64,000 nt of DNA, taken from assembly GCA_910577785.1 (NCBI GenBank), contig CAJTNT010000021.1:1-64000 (forward strand). The letters run 5' to 3'. Positions 16,291 to 24,848 of this stretch are shown in pieces (positions within the stretch are counted from its first letter, which is position 1; each line of letters opens with the position of its first letter). The translations under genes were made by a program, and so were the position numbers. Source of the stretch: an uncultured Lachnospiraceae bacterium (GTDB lineage: Bacteria; Bacillota; Clostridia; Lachnospirales; Lachnospiraceae). The notes beneath the pieces were generated by a model that saw nothing but the letters and a program-made list of their open reading frames with translations, searched no databases and was not told where the DNA came from.

Positions 16291-16968
16291 GTGAAGAAAC
16301 TAATTGATGTAGCTGCAGTAAATGCAATGAAGGGGGAAGGCAAGAGCATCATTTATATTGATAGGGATACGCTGGTTACGCCGGCAGCAAGAGATGCAAT
16401 TGATACAAACGGCATGACGATAAAGGAAGGCTGCGATCCGGCTCCAGAGACGACAATGTCTGCTTCCTGCTGCCAGGATCAGGGGGCTGTGCAAGAAGGC
16501 AAGAGCCCCAAAAATGAAGTAAGCGCAGATTTGATTTTCCATGTACTGTCACGTTTGCAGGAGAGCGGGCTTTTAAAAGGTATGTTAGACGCCTGTGTAT
16601 CAGGCAGCAAGCCATATGATGCGGAATACGATCCGGCAGGTTTTAAGCTCATACGCGGCGACAGCATTAGGACCGAGGTTTTGGATACGGGCATTCCCGC
16701 CCAGGCAGGAAAGGTCCACTATAAGGAAATTATAGGGGCTGATGATAAATCTTCGATAGCAGCAGGCATTATTACGATTGATGATGTTGAATTTGGCTGG
16801 GAAACGGAGTGCCAGGAAATATATTATATTGTGAGCGGCTGCATTACAGTCACGATTGATGGGAAAGTATATGAAGCAAGGACGGGCGATGCATTCTTTA
16901 TTAAGAAGGGCGTCCAGTGTTCGTTTGGCGCAAAAGGGCTTGGAAAGGCATTTTATGCAACATACTAA
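16291..16968 (+). CDS. eutQ: EutQ-like cupin protein
   Basis: A GTG start at 16291 gives 225 residues. The N-terminus (IIYIDRDTLVTPAARDAI) is related to the same short domain found in the EutT-like protein. The C-terminal half, from about residue 110, is a cupin: ITIDDVEFGWE, EIYYIVSGCITVTIDGKVYEA and GDAFFIKKGVQCSFG. In ethanolamine loci EutQ has reported acetate-kinase-like activity. In this locus it might link PduL-made acetyl phosphate to ATP, but that is inferred. The linker at about residues 46-68 is rich in Cys and acidic residues. Confidence 0.85.
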   Translation: MKKLIDVAAVNAMKGEGKSIIYIDRDTLVTPAARDAIDTNGMTIKEGCDPAPETTMSASCCQDQGAVQEGKSPKNEVSADLIFHVLSRLQESGLLKGMLDACVSGSKPYDAEYDPAGFKLIRGDSIRTEVLDTGIPAQAGKVHYKEIIGADDKSSIAAGIITIDDVEFGWETECQEIYYIVSGCITVTIDGKVYEARTGDAFFIKKGVQCSFGAKGLGKAFYATY

Positions 16969-16986
16969 TCAACGAGGAGGACGAAT

Positions 16987-17589
16987 ATGCAGGCTTTAGG
17001 TTTTATAGAAACCAGAGGGCTAGTCGCTGCGATTGAAAGTGCAGATGCAATGCTCAAGGCCGCGGAAGTGCATTTGGTAGAAAGGACATTCGTAAAAGGC
17101 GGAATTGTCACCATTACGATTACTGGAGATATTGCGGCATGCAAGGCTTCCGTGGATGCAGCGGCTGCCGCAGTCACACGGATGGGCGGGACCATTCTTT
17201 CCACACATGTTATCCCGCGCCCACATGAAAGCCTTGATGGCTTGGTCATTGGGCCTGCGGCTCCAGGTAAAGAAGTGAAAGAAGATCCTGATGATAAGGA
17301 AATCCCGGATAAAGGCCCAGAAGCAGAAGAGGTGGAAGAGATTGAGTCCGAAAGCTTAGAGCCAGACACTGTTGCAAAAAAATTAGAGGCAAACAGGGCA
17401 TCTGTGGAGGGGATTGTAGAAATAGAGGGGATTGACCGGGCAATCTCACTGCTGAAGCGGTTTAAGATAGCTGAGTTAAAGGAAATGATCTGCAGTGAAT
17501 ATACGGAGATAAATCTCGACAGTGAAGCAGTAATGAATCTGACAAAGAAAGAATTACTGGACTGGCTGAAAGATTTTTATATTAAATAG
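16987..17589 (+). CDS. BMC hexamer protein with a long C-terminal extension
   Basis: The 200-residue protein begins with a normal BMC domain (residues 1-90, ALGFIETRGLVAAIESADAM to HVIPRPHE). It continues with an acidic linker rich in Asp, Glu and Pro (about 95-135) and a helical end of about 60 residues (…ISLLKRFKIAELKEMI… NLTKKELLDWLKDFYIK) that resembles SAP-like or HTH-like helix pairs. EutK also has a BMC domain fused to a small helical domain. The tail could anchor cargo or nucleic acid on the lumen or cytosolic face; its target is unknown. Confidence 0.88.
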   Translation: MQALGFIETRGLVAAIESADAMLKAAEVHLVERTFVKGGIVTITITGDIAACKASVDAAAAAVTRMGGTILSTHVIPRPHESLDGLVIGPAAPGKEVKEDPDDKEIPDKGPEAEEVEEIESESLEPDTVAKKLEANRASVEGIVEIEGIDRAISLLKRFKIAELKEMICSEYTEINLDSEAVMNLTKKELLDWLKDFYIK

Positions 17590-17603
17590 TAAGGAGGAGG
17601 ACT

Positions 17604-19268
17604 ATGGAAAATATGGATTTTGATTTGCGGTCTATACAGGAAGCTAGAGAACTCTGCAAATATGGTTCTGTAGCTGCTGGACGAATCGCAAAGTACACGG
17701 AGGAACAGATTGATAGGATTCTGCGCAGTATGGTGAAAGCGGCGGAAGAACACGCTGCAGAACTTGCCCAAATGGCGGTAGAAGAGACTGGCTTTGGAAA
17801 AGTATTGGACAAAACGTATAAGAACCATGCAGCGTCAACTCTGTTATATCACTATATAAAGGATATGAAGACACAGGGGGTTATCCGTGAAGATCCTGTA
17901 AACAAAATGTTTGAGGTGGCTGATCCGGTTGGGCTGATTATGGGTATTATACCTTCTACGAATCCTACGTCAACCGTGATTTACAAGGCTATGATAGCGA
18001 TTAAGTCGAGAAATGCAATTATCTTCTCGCCGCATCCATCGGCGCTGAAATGCACCTCCAGAGCCGCCCAGCTGATGGCGCAGGCAGCGGTAGACGCTGG
18101 AGCGCCATCCGATACGATTGGGTGCCTGTCTATGTGTTCCATGCAGGCAACGAATGAGCTGATGCATAATGATGCAGTAAAGCTTATTATCGCGACAGGC
18201 GGCCCCGGTATGGTGAAAGCTGCTTATAGTGCTGGCAAGCCGGCAATCGGCGTAGGCGCAGGTAATTCGCCTTCTTATATCGAACGGACTGCCGATGTGA
18301 AAAAAGCGGTTTCCAATATCATTGCAAGCAAGACGTTTGATAACGGAACGATCTGTGCTTCCGAGCAGTCGATTATCGTGGAAGAATGCAATCATGATGC
18401 GGTTGTGGCGGAACTGAAAGCCCAGGGAGCATATTTTTTGAACCAGGACGAACTTCAGAAGGTATGCAGCCTGCTGTTTCGGAATGGCCACACCATGAAC
18501 GCAAAGTATGTGGGCAGAAGCGCAAAAGTCATTGCAGATGGGGCAGGGATCCACGTGCCAGACCATACAACTGTCCTGATTGGCCTGCAGAGCGGCGTTG
18601 GGGAAGGCAATCCTCTGTCATATGAAAAGCTTACCTGCGTACTGGGATTTTATGTGGTACGTGACTGGCATGAAGCATGCGAGCTTTCCATGAAACTGCT
18701 TCAGAATGGGATTGGGCACACCATGAACTTGCATACGCAGGATGAGAAAATTGTCCGTGAATTTGCCGTAAAACCAGCGTCACGTATTCTTGTCAATACG
18801 GGCGGAAGCATGGGTGGGACGGGGCTGAGCACCGGGCTTGCGCCGGCATTTACCCTCGGCTGCGGCACTATGGGCGGAAGCTCTGTTTCAGAGAATGTGA
18901 CGCCTCTGCATTTGATTAATAAGAAGACGGTATGCTATGGGATCAAGGAAGCCACCACTCTGCTTAGTGATGATCCGACGTTTCATGCAAATGGGGCGTC
19001 GTGCATGGCAAGCCAGCCATGCCCATCTGTCCCAGTACCGCCGATTTCTTATAGCGCTGGATGCCAAAGCTGTGGATGTGACGTCCAGTCTCCGGCAAGC
19101 TTTGCGAACAATCCAGCGGCGGCAGCACATGCAGCCAGCGTGGCCGGCACGCAGATTGCTGCGGAAAATATTGACAGCAGAAACATTGCGTCGTCAGAAG
19201 AAGGGATTAACCTTGAGCAGTTAAAGGATATGATTAATGGTTTGGTAAATGCGATGAAGGGAGAATAA
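17604..19268 (+). CDS. CoA-acylating aldehyde dehydrogenase with C-terminal encapsulation peptide
   Basis: The 554-residue enzyme oxidises acetaldehyde to acetyl-CoA with NAD+. The nucleophile is Cys251 in NGTICASEQS; PSTNPTST near residue 117 and the GAGNSPSYIERTA segment are also conserved. Beyond residue about 465 there is an unusual tail: a Pro/Cys-rich stretch (CMASQPCPSVPVPP, then CQSCGC), an Ala-rich linker and a final amphipathic helix (NLEQLKDMINGLVNAMKGE) that fits an encapsulation peptide. The gene lies two bases before pduL, which uses its acetyl-CoA product. It is the active partner of the Ser-variant at 8203-9702. Confidence 0.94.
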   Translation: MENMDFDLRSIQEARELCKYGSVAAGRIAKYTEEQIDRILRSMVKAAEEHAAELAQMAVEETGFGKVLDKTYKNHAASTLLYHYIKDMKTQGVIREDPVNKMFEVADPVGLIMGIIPSTNPTSTVIYKAMIAIKSRNAIIFSPHPSALKCTSRAAQLMAQAAVDAGAPSDTIGCLSMCSMQATNELMHNDAVKLIIATGGPGMVKAAYSAGKPAIGVGAGNSPSYIERTADVKKAVSNIIASKTFDNGTICASEQSIIVEECNHDAVVAELKAQGAYFLNQDELQKVCSLLFRNGHTMNAKYVGRSAKVIADGAGIHVPDHTTVLIGLQSGVGEGNPLSYEKLTCVLGFYVVRDWHEACELSMKLLQNGIGHTMNLHTQDEKIVREFAVKPASRILVNTGGSMGGTGLSTGLAPAFTLGCGTMGGSSVSENVTPLHLINKKTVCYGIKEATTLLSDDPTFHANGASCMASQPCPSVPVPPISYSAGCQSCGCDVQSPASFANNPAAAAHAASVAGTQIAAENIDSRNIASSEEGINLEQLKDMINGLVNAMKGE

Positions 19269-19269
19269 A

Positions 19270-19938
19270 ATGGATGATAATAGCTATAATGAGATTTTAG
19301 AGCTATTTTTAAAAGCAGTTGAATCTGTGAAGTCTTCCGGTTATGATGCATATACAGAAGATGCGAAAAAGGGATTGGTCCCAGTGGGGATTTCCAATCA
19401 TCACGTCCATTTGACAACAGAAGCAGTGGAGGTGCTTTTTGGGAAGGATTATATGCTGGAGCGGATCAAGAACCTGTCGCAGCCAGGCCAGTTTGCCTGT
19501 AAAGAGTGTGTGACGCTATGCGGGCCCAAGGGGGTAATTGAAAAAGTCAGGGTGCTTGGCCCCACAAGGCAGGAGAACCAGGTGGAAATTCTGGCTGGCG
19601 ATATGTTCAAGCTGGGCGTACAGGCTCCTATGAGGCAGTCCGGGGACATAGCAGGAAGCGGCGGCATCATTATGGTGGGCCCGAAAGGCTCTGTGCAGAT
19701 TAAAGAAGGAGTGATAGTGGCACAGCGGCATATACATATGAATCCTGCCGAGGCAAAGGCTTATGGCGTACATGACGGGCAGATTGTAAAATTGGCTGTG
19801 GATGGCCCAAGAGCTGGGATTATGGACAATGTAGTAGTCCGTGCCAATGACAAAGGCGCTCTAGAGTGCCATATTGATACAGAAGAAGCAAATGCATATT
19901 GCATTAACTCGAAAACAAAATTAATGATTATCAAATAA
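19270..19938 (+). CDS. pduL: Phosphate propanoyl/acetyltransferase PduL
   Basis: The 222-residue enzyme converts acetyl-CoA and phosphate to acetyl phosphate, recycling CoA inside the compartment. It shows the two metal-binding His motifs of the family, NHHVHL (His44-His47) and RHIHM (His154-His156), in two related beta-barrel halves. The N-terminal 30 residues form a helix with the pattern of an encapsulation peptide. It starts one base after the aldehyde dehydrogenase stop. Confidence 0.95.
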   Translation: MDDNSYNEILELFLKAVESVKSSGYDAYTEDAKKGLVPVGISNHHVHLTTEAVEVLFGKDYMLERIKNLSQPGQFACKECVTLCGPKGVIEKVRVLGPTRQENQVEILAGDMFKLGVQAPMRQSGDIAGSGGIIMVGPKGSVQIKEGVIVAQRHIHMNPAEAKAYGVHDGQIVKLAVDGPRAGIMDNVVVRANDKGALECHIDTEEANAYCINSKTKLMIIK

Positions 19939-19971
19939 TAATATAATTCATGAAAACAGGAGGAAATAAAA

Positions 19972-20256
19972 ATGACAAAGTATGACGCATTGGGAATGAT
20001 TGAAACAAAAGGCTTGATTGGCGCAATTGAGGCAGCAGACGCTATGGTAAAGGCAGCAAACGTTTATCTGATTGGCAGGGAATTTGTAGGCGGCGGATTG
20101 GTTACCGTTATGGTCCGGGGAGATGTTGGGGCTGTAAAGGCAGCAACAGACGCTGGCGCAGCAGCAGCGCAGAGAGTCGGGGAACTGCTTTCCGTACATG
20201 TAATCCCGCGTCCGCATCAGGAAGTTGAATCCATCCTTCCATCCGTAACTGAATAA
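19972..20256 (+). CDS. BMC-domain hexameric shell protein (PduA type)
   Basis: This 94-residue protein is a textbook single BMC domain (ALGMIETKGLIGAIEAADAM, then VGGGLVTVMVRGDVGAVKAA, ending HVIPRPH). It is probably a major facet protein. It has an AGGAGG site and is the last gene before a strong hairpin, so it may be expressed at a high level relative to the downstream regulator. Confidence 0.92.
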   Translation: MTKYDALGMIETKGLIGAIEAADAMVKAANVYLIGREFVGGGLVTVMVRGDVGAVKAATDAGAAAAQRVGELLSVHVIPRPHQEVESILPSVTE

Positions 20257-20262
20257 TATATT

Positions 20263-20296
20263 ACAATCGGGTCTGTATCCTAACAGGCCCGATTGT
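20263..20296 (+). terminator. Strong hairpin after the shell operon, possible partial terminator
   Basis: A 14-base stem (20263-20276 pairing with 20283-20296, one G-U pair) encloses a six-base loop just after the last shell gene. The following bases (TAAAAGG) are not T-rich, so it may act as a stabilising 3' end or a leaky terminator before the MerR gene. Confidence 0.6.
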
Positions 20297-20330
20297 TAAA
20301 AGGCGCTGTTAATTACAAAAAGGGAATCGT

Positions 20331-21182
20331 ATGGCGATAATGGCAAAGGATAAAAAAAAATTATATTCGATTGGGGAAGCGAGCAAGATTTGTAATGTTT
20401 CTACGAAGACGCTGCGTTTCTATGATAAGATGGGTGTTATAACGCCAGATTATGTAAATCATGAGAATGGATACCGTTATTACAGTGACATCACACTGCT
20501 GAAAATTCCTGTAATCAAATATTATAAACAGATGGGGTTTAAGCTGGAGGAAATGGTAGAGCTTCTGAAGGAAGAATCTTATCAGAATATGGAGGATAAT
20601 TTCCGTAAAAAGATTCTGGAATTGAACCGTGTCGAACAGCAGATACATAAGAGCTATGTGTCGGTGAATGACTGGTATGAGATGATAAGGGAAGCAAAAT
20701 TGGTGTCTGCGCAGGCCGTGCAGCCAGTGTGCATAAAATATCTGCCAACCCAGGAGTACGCATATCTTGACCAGGAGTTTTCTTATAATTACAGAGATGC
20801 GGTAATCAATATTCCATGGACAGATTATCTTTCCCGTATGAATTGCTATATTACTGGTCCGGTTATCATGGAGTATCCTTCCATACAGGATAAGATGAGT
20901 GGGAACTGCCATACTGCACGTATTATGCAGCGGATTATCGGGGCTTGTGACAGCCGGACAAATATTCTCGTTATGGAAGGCCAGTTGGTGGCTTCTATTT
21001 ACCATGTAGGCGGATATGGCAATATTTCGGAAAGCTACCAAAAGATTCTTGATTATATAGAAAAGAAAGGGTATATCTGTGGAGATAAATCCATTGAGCG
21101 ATATGTATTAGATTATTGGGCGTCGGAGATTGTGGATGAATTTGTGACAGAGATTATAATTCCGATATGCAAAGCAGTCTGA
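20331..21182 (+). CDS. MerR-family activator with GyrI-like effector domain
   Basis: The 283-residue regulator has an N-terminal winged HTH (residues about 11-80: YSIGEASKICNVSTKTLRFYDKMGVI and NGYRYYSD), a long linker helix (about 85-125), and a C-terminal effector-binding region resembling BmrR/GyrI domains (about 130-283). MerR proteins activate promoters with overlong 19-20 base spacers by twisting the DNA; four such promoters sharing one motif lie in this locus. It is the best candidate to sense choline or a product such as trimethylamine or acetaldehyde. The start is either 20331 (after AGGGA) or an ATG nine bases later. Confidence 0.88.
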   Translation: MAIMAKDKKKLYSIGEASKICNVSTKTLRFYDKMGVITPDYVNHENGYRYYSDITLLKIPVIKYYKQMGFKLEEMVELLKEESYQNMEDNFRKKILELNRVEQQIHKSYVSVNDWYEMIREAKLVSAQAVQPVCIKYLPTQEYAYLDQEFSYNYRDAVINIPWTDYLSRMNCYITGPVIMEYPSIQDKMSGNCHTARIMQRIIGACDSRTNILVMEGQLVASIYHVGGYGNISESYQKILDYIEKKGYICGDKSIERYVLDYWASEIVDEFVTEIIIPICKAV

Positions 21183-21216
21183 TATCCAGGCTTTGATGTG
21201 GAAAGGAGAAGTTGTT

Positions 21217-22350
21217 TTGGAAGAATTTATTATGAATACAAAAGTATATATGGGTGAAGGCTCTTGTGAAAAAATATATGAATTTTCGATAAAACGGGCA
21301 TTCATTTTTTGCGATCCTTTCATGCAGCAGTCGGGAAAGATAGAGCTGGTTGTAAAAAAACTTGCTGATATGCATGCAGAGTATCGGATTTTTGCAGAGG
21401 TAGTCCCAGATCCTGATATGACAGTGATACAAAAAGGTTTGAATCAGTTAAATAGCTTCCGGCCAGATACCGTGTTTGCCCTTGGCGGTGGGTCGGCGAT
21501 TGATACGGCAAAAGCAGTGGTTCATCTATATGCCAAAATGCATGATATTGTAAGGCCCCATGTGGTAGCGCTGCCTACTACAAGCGGGACTGGAAGCGAA
21601 GTGACGGCATTTGCCGTTATCTCAGACCAGGAAGCAGGAGTTAAGTATCCATTGATTGCATCTGACATGATCCCAGATGTAGTATTTCTGGATCCAAAAT
21701 TGACAGCTACGGTCCCGCCAGCGATTACGGCGGATACGGGAATGGATGTGTTTACGCATGGCCTTGAGGCGTTCGTTTCCACCAAAGCGAATGATTTTAC
21801 AGATGCGATGGCAGAGAAGTCGATACGGACCGTTTGGGATTATCTGGAACGGTGTGTAACAAACGGGGGGGATATGGATGCAAGGGCTCATATGCATAAT
21901 GCGTCCTGTATGGCAGGAATGGCCTTTAATGTGGCTTCCTTGGGAATCTGCCACAGTATGGCGCATGCACTGGGAGCACAGTTTCATCTTCCGCACGGGC
22001 GTTGTAATGCGGTACTGCTGCCAATTATCATTGAATATAACGCGGGTTTTGAAATTCCTGGGGAGTCGGATGCGCTTTTGCGGTATCTGGATATTGCAAG
22101 GCTTCTCGGAATTACGGCTGGGACGAATAAAGCCACGATTCATTTTATGGTACGCCAGATTCGTGATTTTATGGTTCGGCTCGGCATTCCGGTTCATTTT
22201 AAAGAATTGAATATAGATGGTGATGATTTTCTGCAGTCGATTGACATTATGGCAGAGAATGCATTGAAGGATCGCTGCACTGTGACAAATCCCAGGGTGC
22301 CGTCAGCGGAACATATCAAACAGCTGTATAGGAAACTTTATCAGTCATAA
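21217..22350 (+). CDS. Iron-containing alcohol dehydrogenase (EutG/PduQ type)
   Basis: A TTG start at 21217, eight bases after AAGGAG, gives 377 residues beginning with the EEFIMNTKVYMGEG segment usual for this family. It shows GGGSAIDTAKA (NAD binding, near residue 90), TTSGTGSEVT, and the iron site in DTGMDVFTHGLE plus CHSMAHALGAQFHLPHG. The enzyme reduces acetaldehyde to ethanol and so regenerates NAD+ for the aldehyde dehydrogenase in the same compartment. It lies 34 bases after the MerR gene. Confidence 0.93.
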   Translation: MEEFIMNTKVYMGEGSCEKIYEFSIKRAFIFCDPFMQQSGKIELVVKKLADMHAEYRIFAEVVPDPDMTVIQKGLNQLNSFRPDTVFALGGGSAIDTAKAVVHLYAKMHDIVRPHVVALPTTSGTGSEVTAFAVISDQEAGVKYPLIASDMIPDVVFLDPKLTATVPPAITADTGMDVFTHGLEAFVSTKANDFTDAMAEKSIRTVWDYLERCVTNGGDMDARAHMHNASCMAGMAFNVASLGICHSMAHALGAQFHLPHGRCNAVLLPIIIEYNAGFEIPGESDALLRYLDIARLLGITAGTNKATIHFMVRQIRDFMVRLGIPVHFKELNIDGDDFLQSIDIMAENALKDRCTVTNPRVPSAEHIKQLYRKLYQS

Positions 22351-22368
22351 GCAAAGAGAGGTGGCTAT

Positions 22369-23694
22369 ATGGATATACTGGATATGGTAAGAGAGGCTGG
22401 GGTCATCGGTTCTGGCGGCGCAGGGTTCCCGACGCATGTGAAACTGAAAGCACATGCAGAATACATACTTTTGAATGGGGCAGAATGTGAGCCATTGCTG
22501 CGCGTGGATCAGCAGATTATGGCAGTCCATGCAGAAGAGATCATCCGTGGGCTATTGCTCGGAAAGGAGATTACTGGGGCAAAAGAAGCGATTATCGGCA
22601 TTAAGGAAAAACACCATGATGTGATTCAGATTTTAGAAGATAAAATCCGTGAAATAGGGCGCCAGGATGATATGAGGGTTGGAATACTGCCCGATGTGTA
22701 TCCCGCAGGGGATGAGCAGGTACTCGTATATGAACTGACGGGGAGAGTCGTGCCTGAAACTGGAATACCGATTATGGTAGGGTGCGTCGTTATGAATTCT
22801 GAGACTGCGCTGAATGTGTACCATGCGTCCCTGGGAAAGCCAGTAACAGAAAAATATGTGACAGTCGCAGGGGATGTGCCAAATCCGGTCACAGTGAAAG
22901 TGCCAGTGGGAACGCCGCTGCAGGAATTATTCCGCTATGCTGGAAGGGAAAATCTGGCAGGACATCAGGTGATTGACGGCGGTCCGATGATGGGTTCTCT
23001 TCTAAGGGATCCCAATGGTTTTGTCACCAAAAAGACAAAGGGGCTTGTGGTACTGCCGGCTGACCATAATTTGATTCAAAAAAAGAGCAGGGAAATGCGG
23101 TCTGCCCTCCGTCTGGACCGAGCGGCATGCGAACAGTGCAGCATGTGTACGGATTTATGTCCAAGGCATCTGTTAGGGCATTCTACCGTTCCCCACAAGA
23201 TGGTGCGTGCTGTTGCATACGGCGCAATGGCAGATGAAAAAGTAACGGCGTCATTAACCTGCAGCCAGTGTAATTTGTGCGAGTATTTTTCATGCCCTGC
23301 AGGTATTAATCCTAAAATGGCGAATGTGTATTATATGCAGCAGCTTCGTGAAAAGGGAATCCGCCATACGCCAAAGGATTCTTTTACGCCGGATACCATG
23401 CGCGCATACCGCATGATTCCAAGCAAGAGGCTGGTGTTAAGGCTGAATATCAAAAAGTATGATGTTTCCGCTCCGATTGATGAAAGCCCTAGGGTGGATC
23501 TTTCAAGAGCCGGTATCATGCTGAACGACCATGTGGGGGCTCCTGCCCTGCCAATCGTGGCGGTGGGGGACTATGTGGCAGCAGGCCAGAAAATTGGAGA
23601 AATCAAAGAAGGCGCTTTGGGAGCGGCGGTACATGCAAGCATTTCAGGCGTTGTGGAATCAATAGAAAACAATAGGATTATTATAAGGAGATAG
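22369..23694 (+). CDS. pduS: PduS-like flavo-iron-sulfur NADH dehydrogenase (RnfC-related)
   Basis: The 441-residue protein starts with GVIGSGGAGFPTHVKL, the glycine-rich NADH/FMN-binding loop shared with RnfC. Two 4Fe-4S motifs follow at about residues 253-310 (CEQCSMCTDLCP and CSQCNLCEYFSCP), and the C-terminal part resembles a barrel-sandwich/SLBB end. PduS of the propanediol system reduces cobalamin. Here no cobalamin enzyme is present, so it probably transfers electrons between NADH and the Fe-S shell proteins encoded next to it, for example for redox balance or for CutD. Confidence 0.9.
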   Translation: MDILDMVREAGVIGSGGAGFPTHVKLKAHAEYILLNGAECEPLLRVDQQIMAVHAEEIIRGLLLGKEITGAKEAIIGIKEKHHDVIQILEDKIREIGRQDDMRVGILPDVYPAGDEQVLVYELTGRVVPETGIPIMVGCVVMNSETALNVYHASLGKPVTEKYVTVAGDVPNPVTVKVPVGTPLQELFRYAGRENLAGHQVIDGGPMMGSLLRDPNGFVTKKTKGLVVLPADHNLIQKKSREMRSALRLDRAACEQCSMCTDLCPRHLLGHSTVPHKMVRAVAYGAMADEKVTASLTCSQCNLCEYFSCPAGINPKMANVYYMQQLREKGIRHTPKDSFTPDTMRAYRMIPSKRLVLRLNIKKYDVSAPIDESPRVDLSRAGIMLNDHVGAPALPIVAVGDYVAAGQKIGEIKEGALGAAVHASISGVVESIENNRIIIRR

Positions 23695-23698
23695 GGAC

Positions 23699-24247
23699 GT
23701 GCAGAAATCAATTGGAATGGTTGAATATAACAGTATTGCCAGAGGCATTTATGCGTCGGATCAGATGGTGAAAGTATCGGAAGTGGAAATTGTGACTGCA
23801 AATCCAGTCTGCCCAGGAAAATATATCACGATTGTCCATGGAGATGTAGCCGCAGTCCAGACTTCTGTCGAAACTGGCGCCCGCTGTGCAGGGGAATATC
23901 TGGTGGATTCTATTGTGATCCCAAATGTGCATCCAGATGTATTTCCGGCAATCGTTGGCGCTACTGTGCCAGAGCGTATCCAGGCTTTGGGGATTATTGA
24001 ATCTTATTCCCTGTCAGCAATGGTGATTGCCTCAGATTTGATATTGAAATCAGCGGAATTGGAGCCAATAGAGTTGCGTTTGGGAACCGGTTTGGGAGGC
24101 AAAGCATTTTTTACGTTTACTGGTGATGTTGCGGCAGTTCAGAATGGTATTCACGTAGGGAAAGAAGCCATCGGGGAGAAGGGGCTTTTGAATAATGCAG
24201 AAGTAATTCCCTCGCCGTCTGCGTTGATTCTTGATAGTTTGTTTTAG
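23699..24247 (+). CDS. pduT: PduT-type tandem BMC trimer with Fe-S pore
   Basis: The 182-residue protein has two BMC domains in tandem (about 1-90 and 95-182, SIGMVEYNSIARGIYASDQM and ALGIIESYSLSAMVIASDLI). Cys38 lies in the NPVCPGKY loop at the position known to bind a 4Fe-4S cluster at the trimer pore of PduT. A GTG start fits the AGGAGATAGGGAC spacing and lies four bases after pduS, so the two are coupled. Together they form a probable electron route across the shell. Confidence 0.92.
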   Translation: MQKSIGMVEYNSIARGIYASDQMVKVSEVEIVTANPVCPGKYITIVHGDVAAVQTSVETGARCAGEYLVDSIVIPNVHPDVFPAIVGATVPERIQALGIIESYSLSAMVIASDLILKSAELEPIELRLGTGLGGKAFFTFTGDVAAVQNGIHVGKEAIGEKGLLNNAEVIPSPSALILDSLF

Positions 24248-24557
24248 CTTCTGGAAAATGATTGCCACAAAAAGATATTCTATAGAGGAAAGGGTATTCC
24301 CCATGTCCTTCTATCTGATAGGAGGCCTGTTTGGGAGATGCCCTTTTTCGCTTTCAAGCTTCCGCTTGATTCCAATAACAAGAATAGTCTGCCAGATACG
24401 GAACAATGTGTTTTATACTGCCCGCCCCCTATGACAATTTACGGAATGAACCCTTTTTCTGTCAGCCATTCGATAATATCAGATTCCGAAAAACGGTACA
24501 TATCCGGCAATTTCGGGACGGAAATTGTCTGACTGTTCTTTCTGCGCAATATTTTAA
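24248..24557 (+). other. Decayed sequence between the compartment locus and the LysR remnant
   Basis: No intact gene is visible. Short open frames in all three plus frames are broken by stops and lack ribosome sites. On the minus strand an open frame ends near 24439 with a helix-like piece (YRFSESDIIEWLTEKGFI) that resembles the end of an excisionase-type HTH, but nothing upstream supports it. Confidence 0.4.
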
Positions 24558-24848
24558 CAGGGATGGAGCAATGATATTTCCAAATGGTGTGGCAACAGCA
24601 TGGATAAATTATACCTTGAAGGGTCGTTTCGGCTATCATATAACGGATCGCTTTTTGTGAAAGAAGGACTCGGCTATCTTTTGACCTTTGAACATCTGAT
24701 TGACACAAACCCTGAAAGCGGACTAGTTTTTCGTCCCCTCACGCCGAAGCTTGAAACAAAGATATATTTAATTTGGAAAAAATACCAAATCTTTACCCCT
24801 ATCGCCGAACGACTGCTTGAAAAATTGAAATCTGAATTGTTAGAATAG
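24558..24848 (+). pseudogene. LysR-family regulator, C-terminal remnant
   Basis: The open frame from 24558 encodes about 96 codons that match the end of the LysR effector domain: WCGNSMDKL, then NGSLFVKEGLGYLLTFEHLI and a closing WKKYQIFTPIAERLLEKLKSEL. The N-terminal HTH and the first half of the effector domain (about 200 residues) are absent, and a stop lies directly upstream. An ATG at 24600 could open a short peptide, but I see no good ribosome site. This is a decayed gene at the edge of the choline locus. Confidence 0.7.

Noticed and set aside
22369..23694. Assignment of the RnfC-like gene to an Rnf complex
   Set aside because: No other rnf genes are adjacent; the coupling with pduT and the microcompartment context fit PduS.
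24439..24708. Possible excisionase-like HTH on the minus strand
   Set aside because: Only about 20 residues at the end look HTH-like; the rest overlaps the better supported LysR remnant and no mobile-element genes are nearby.
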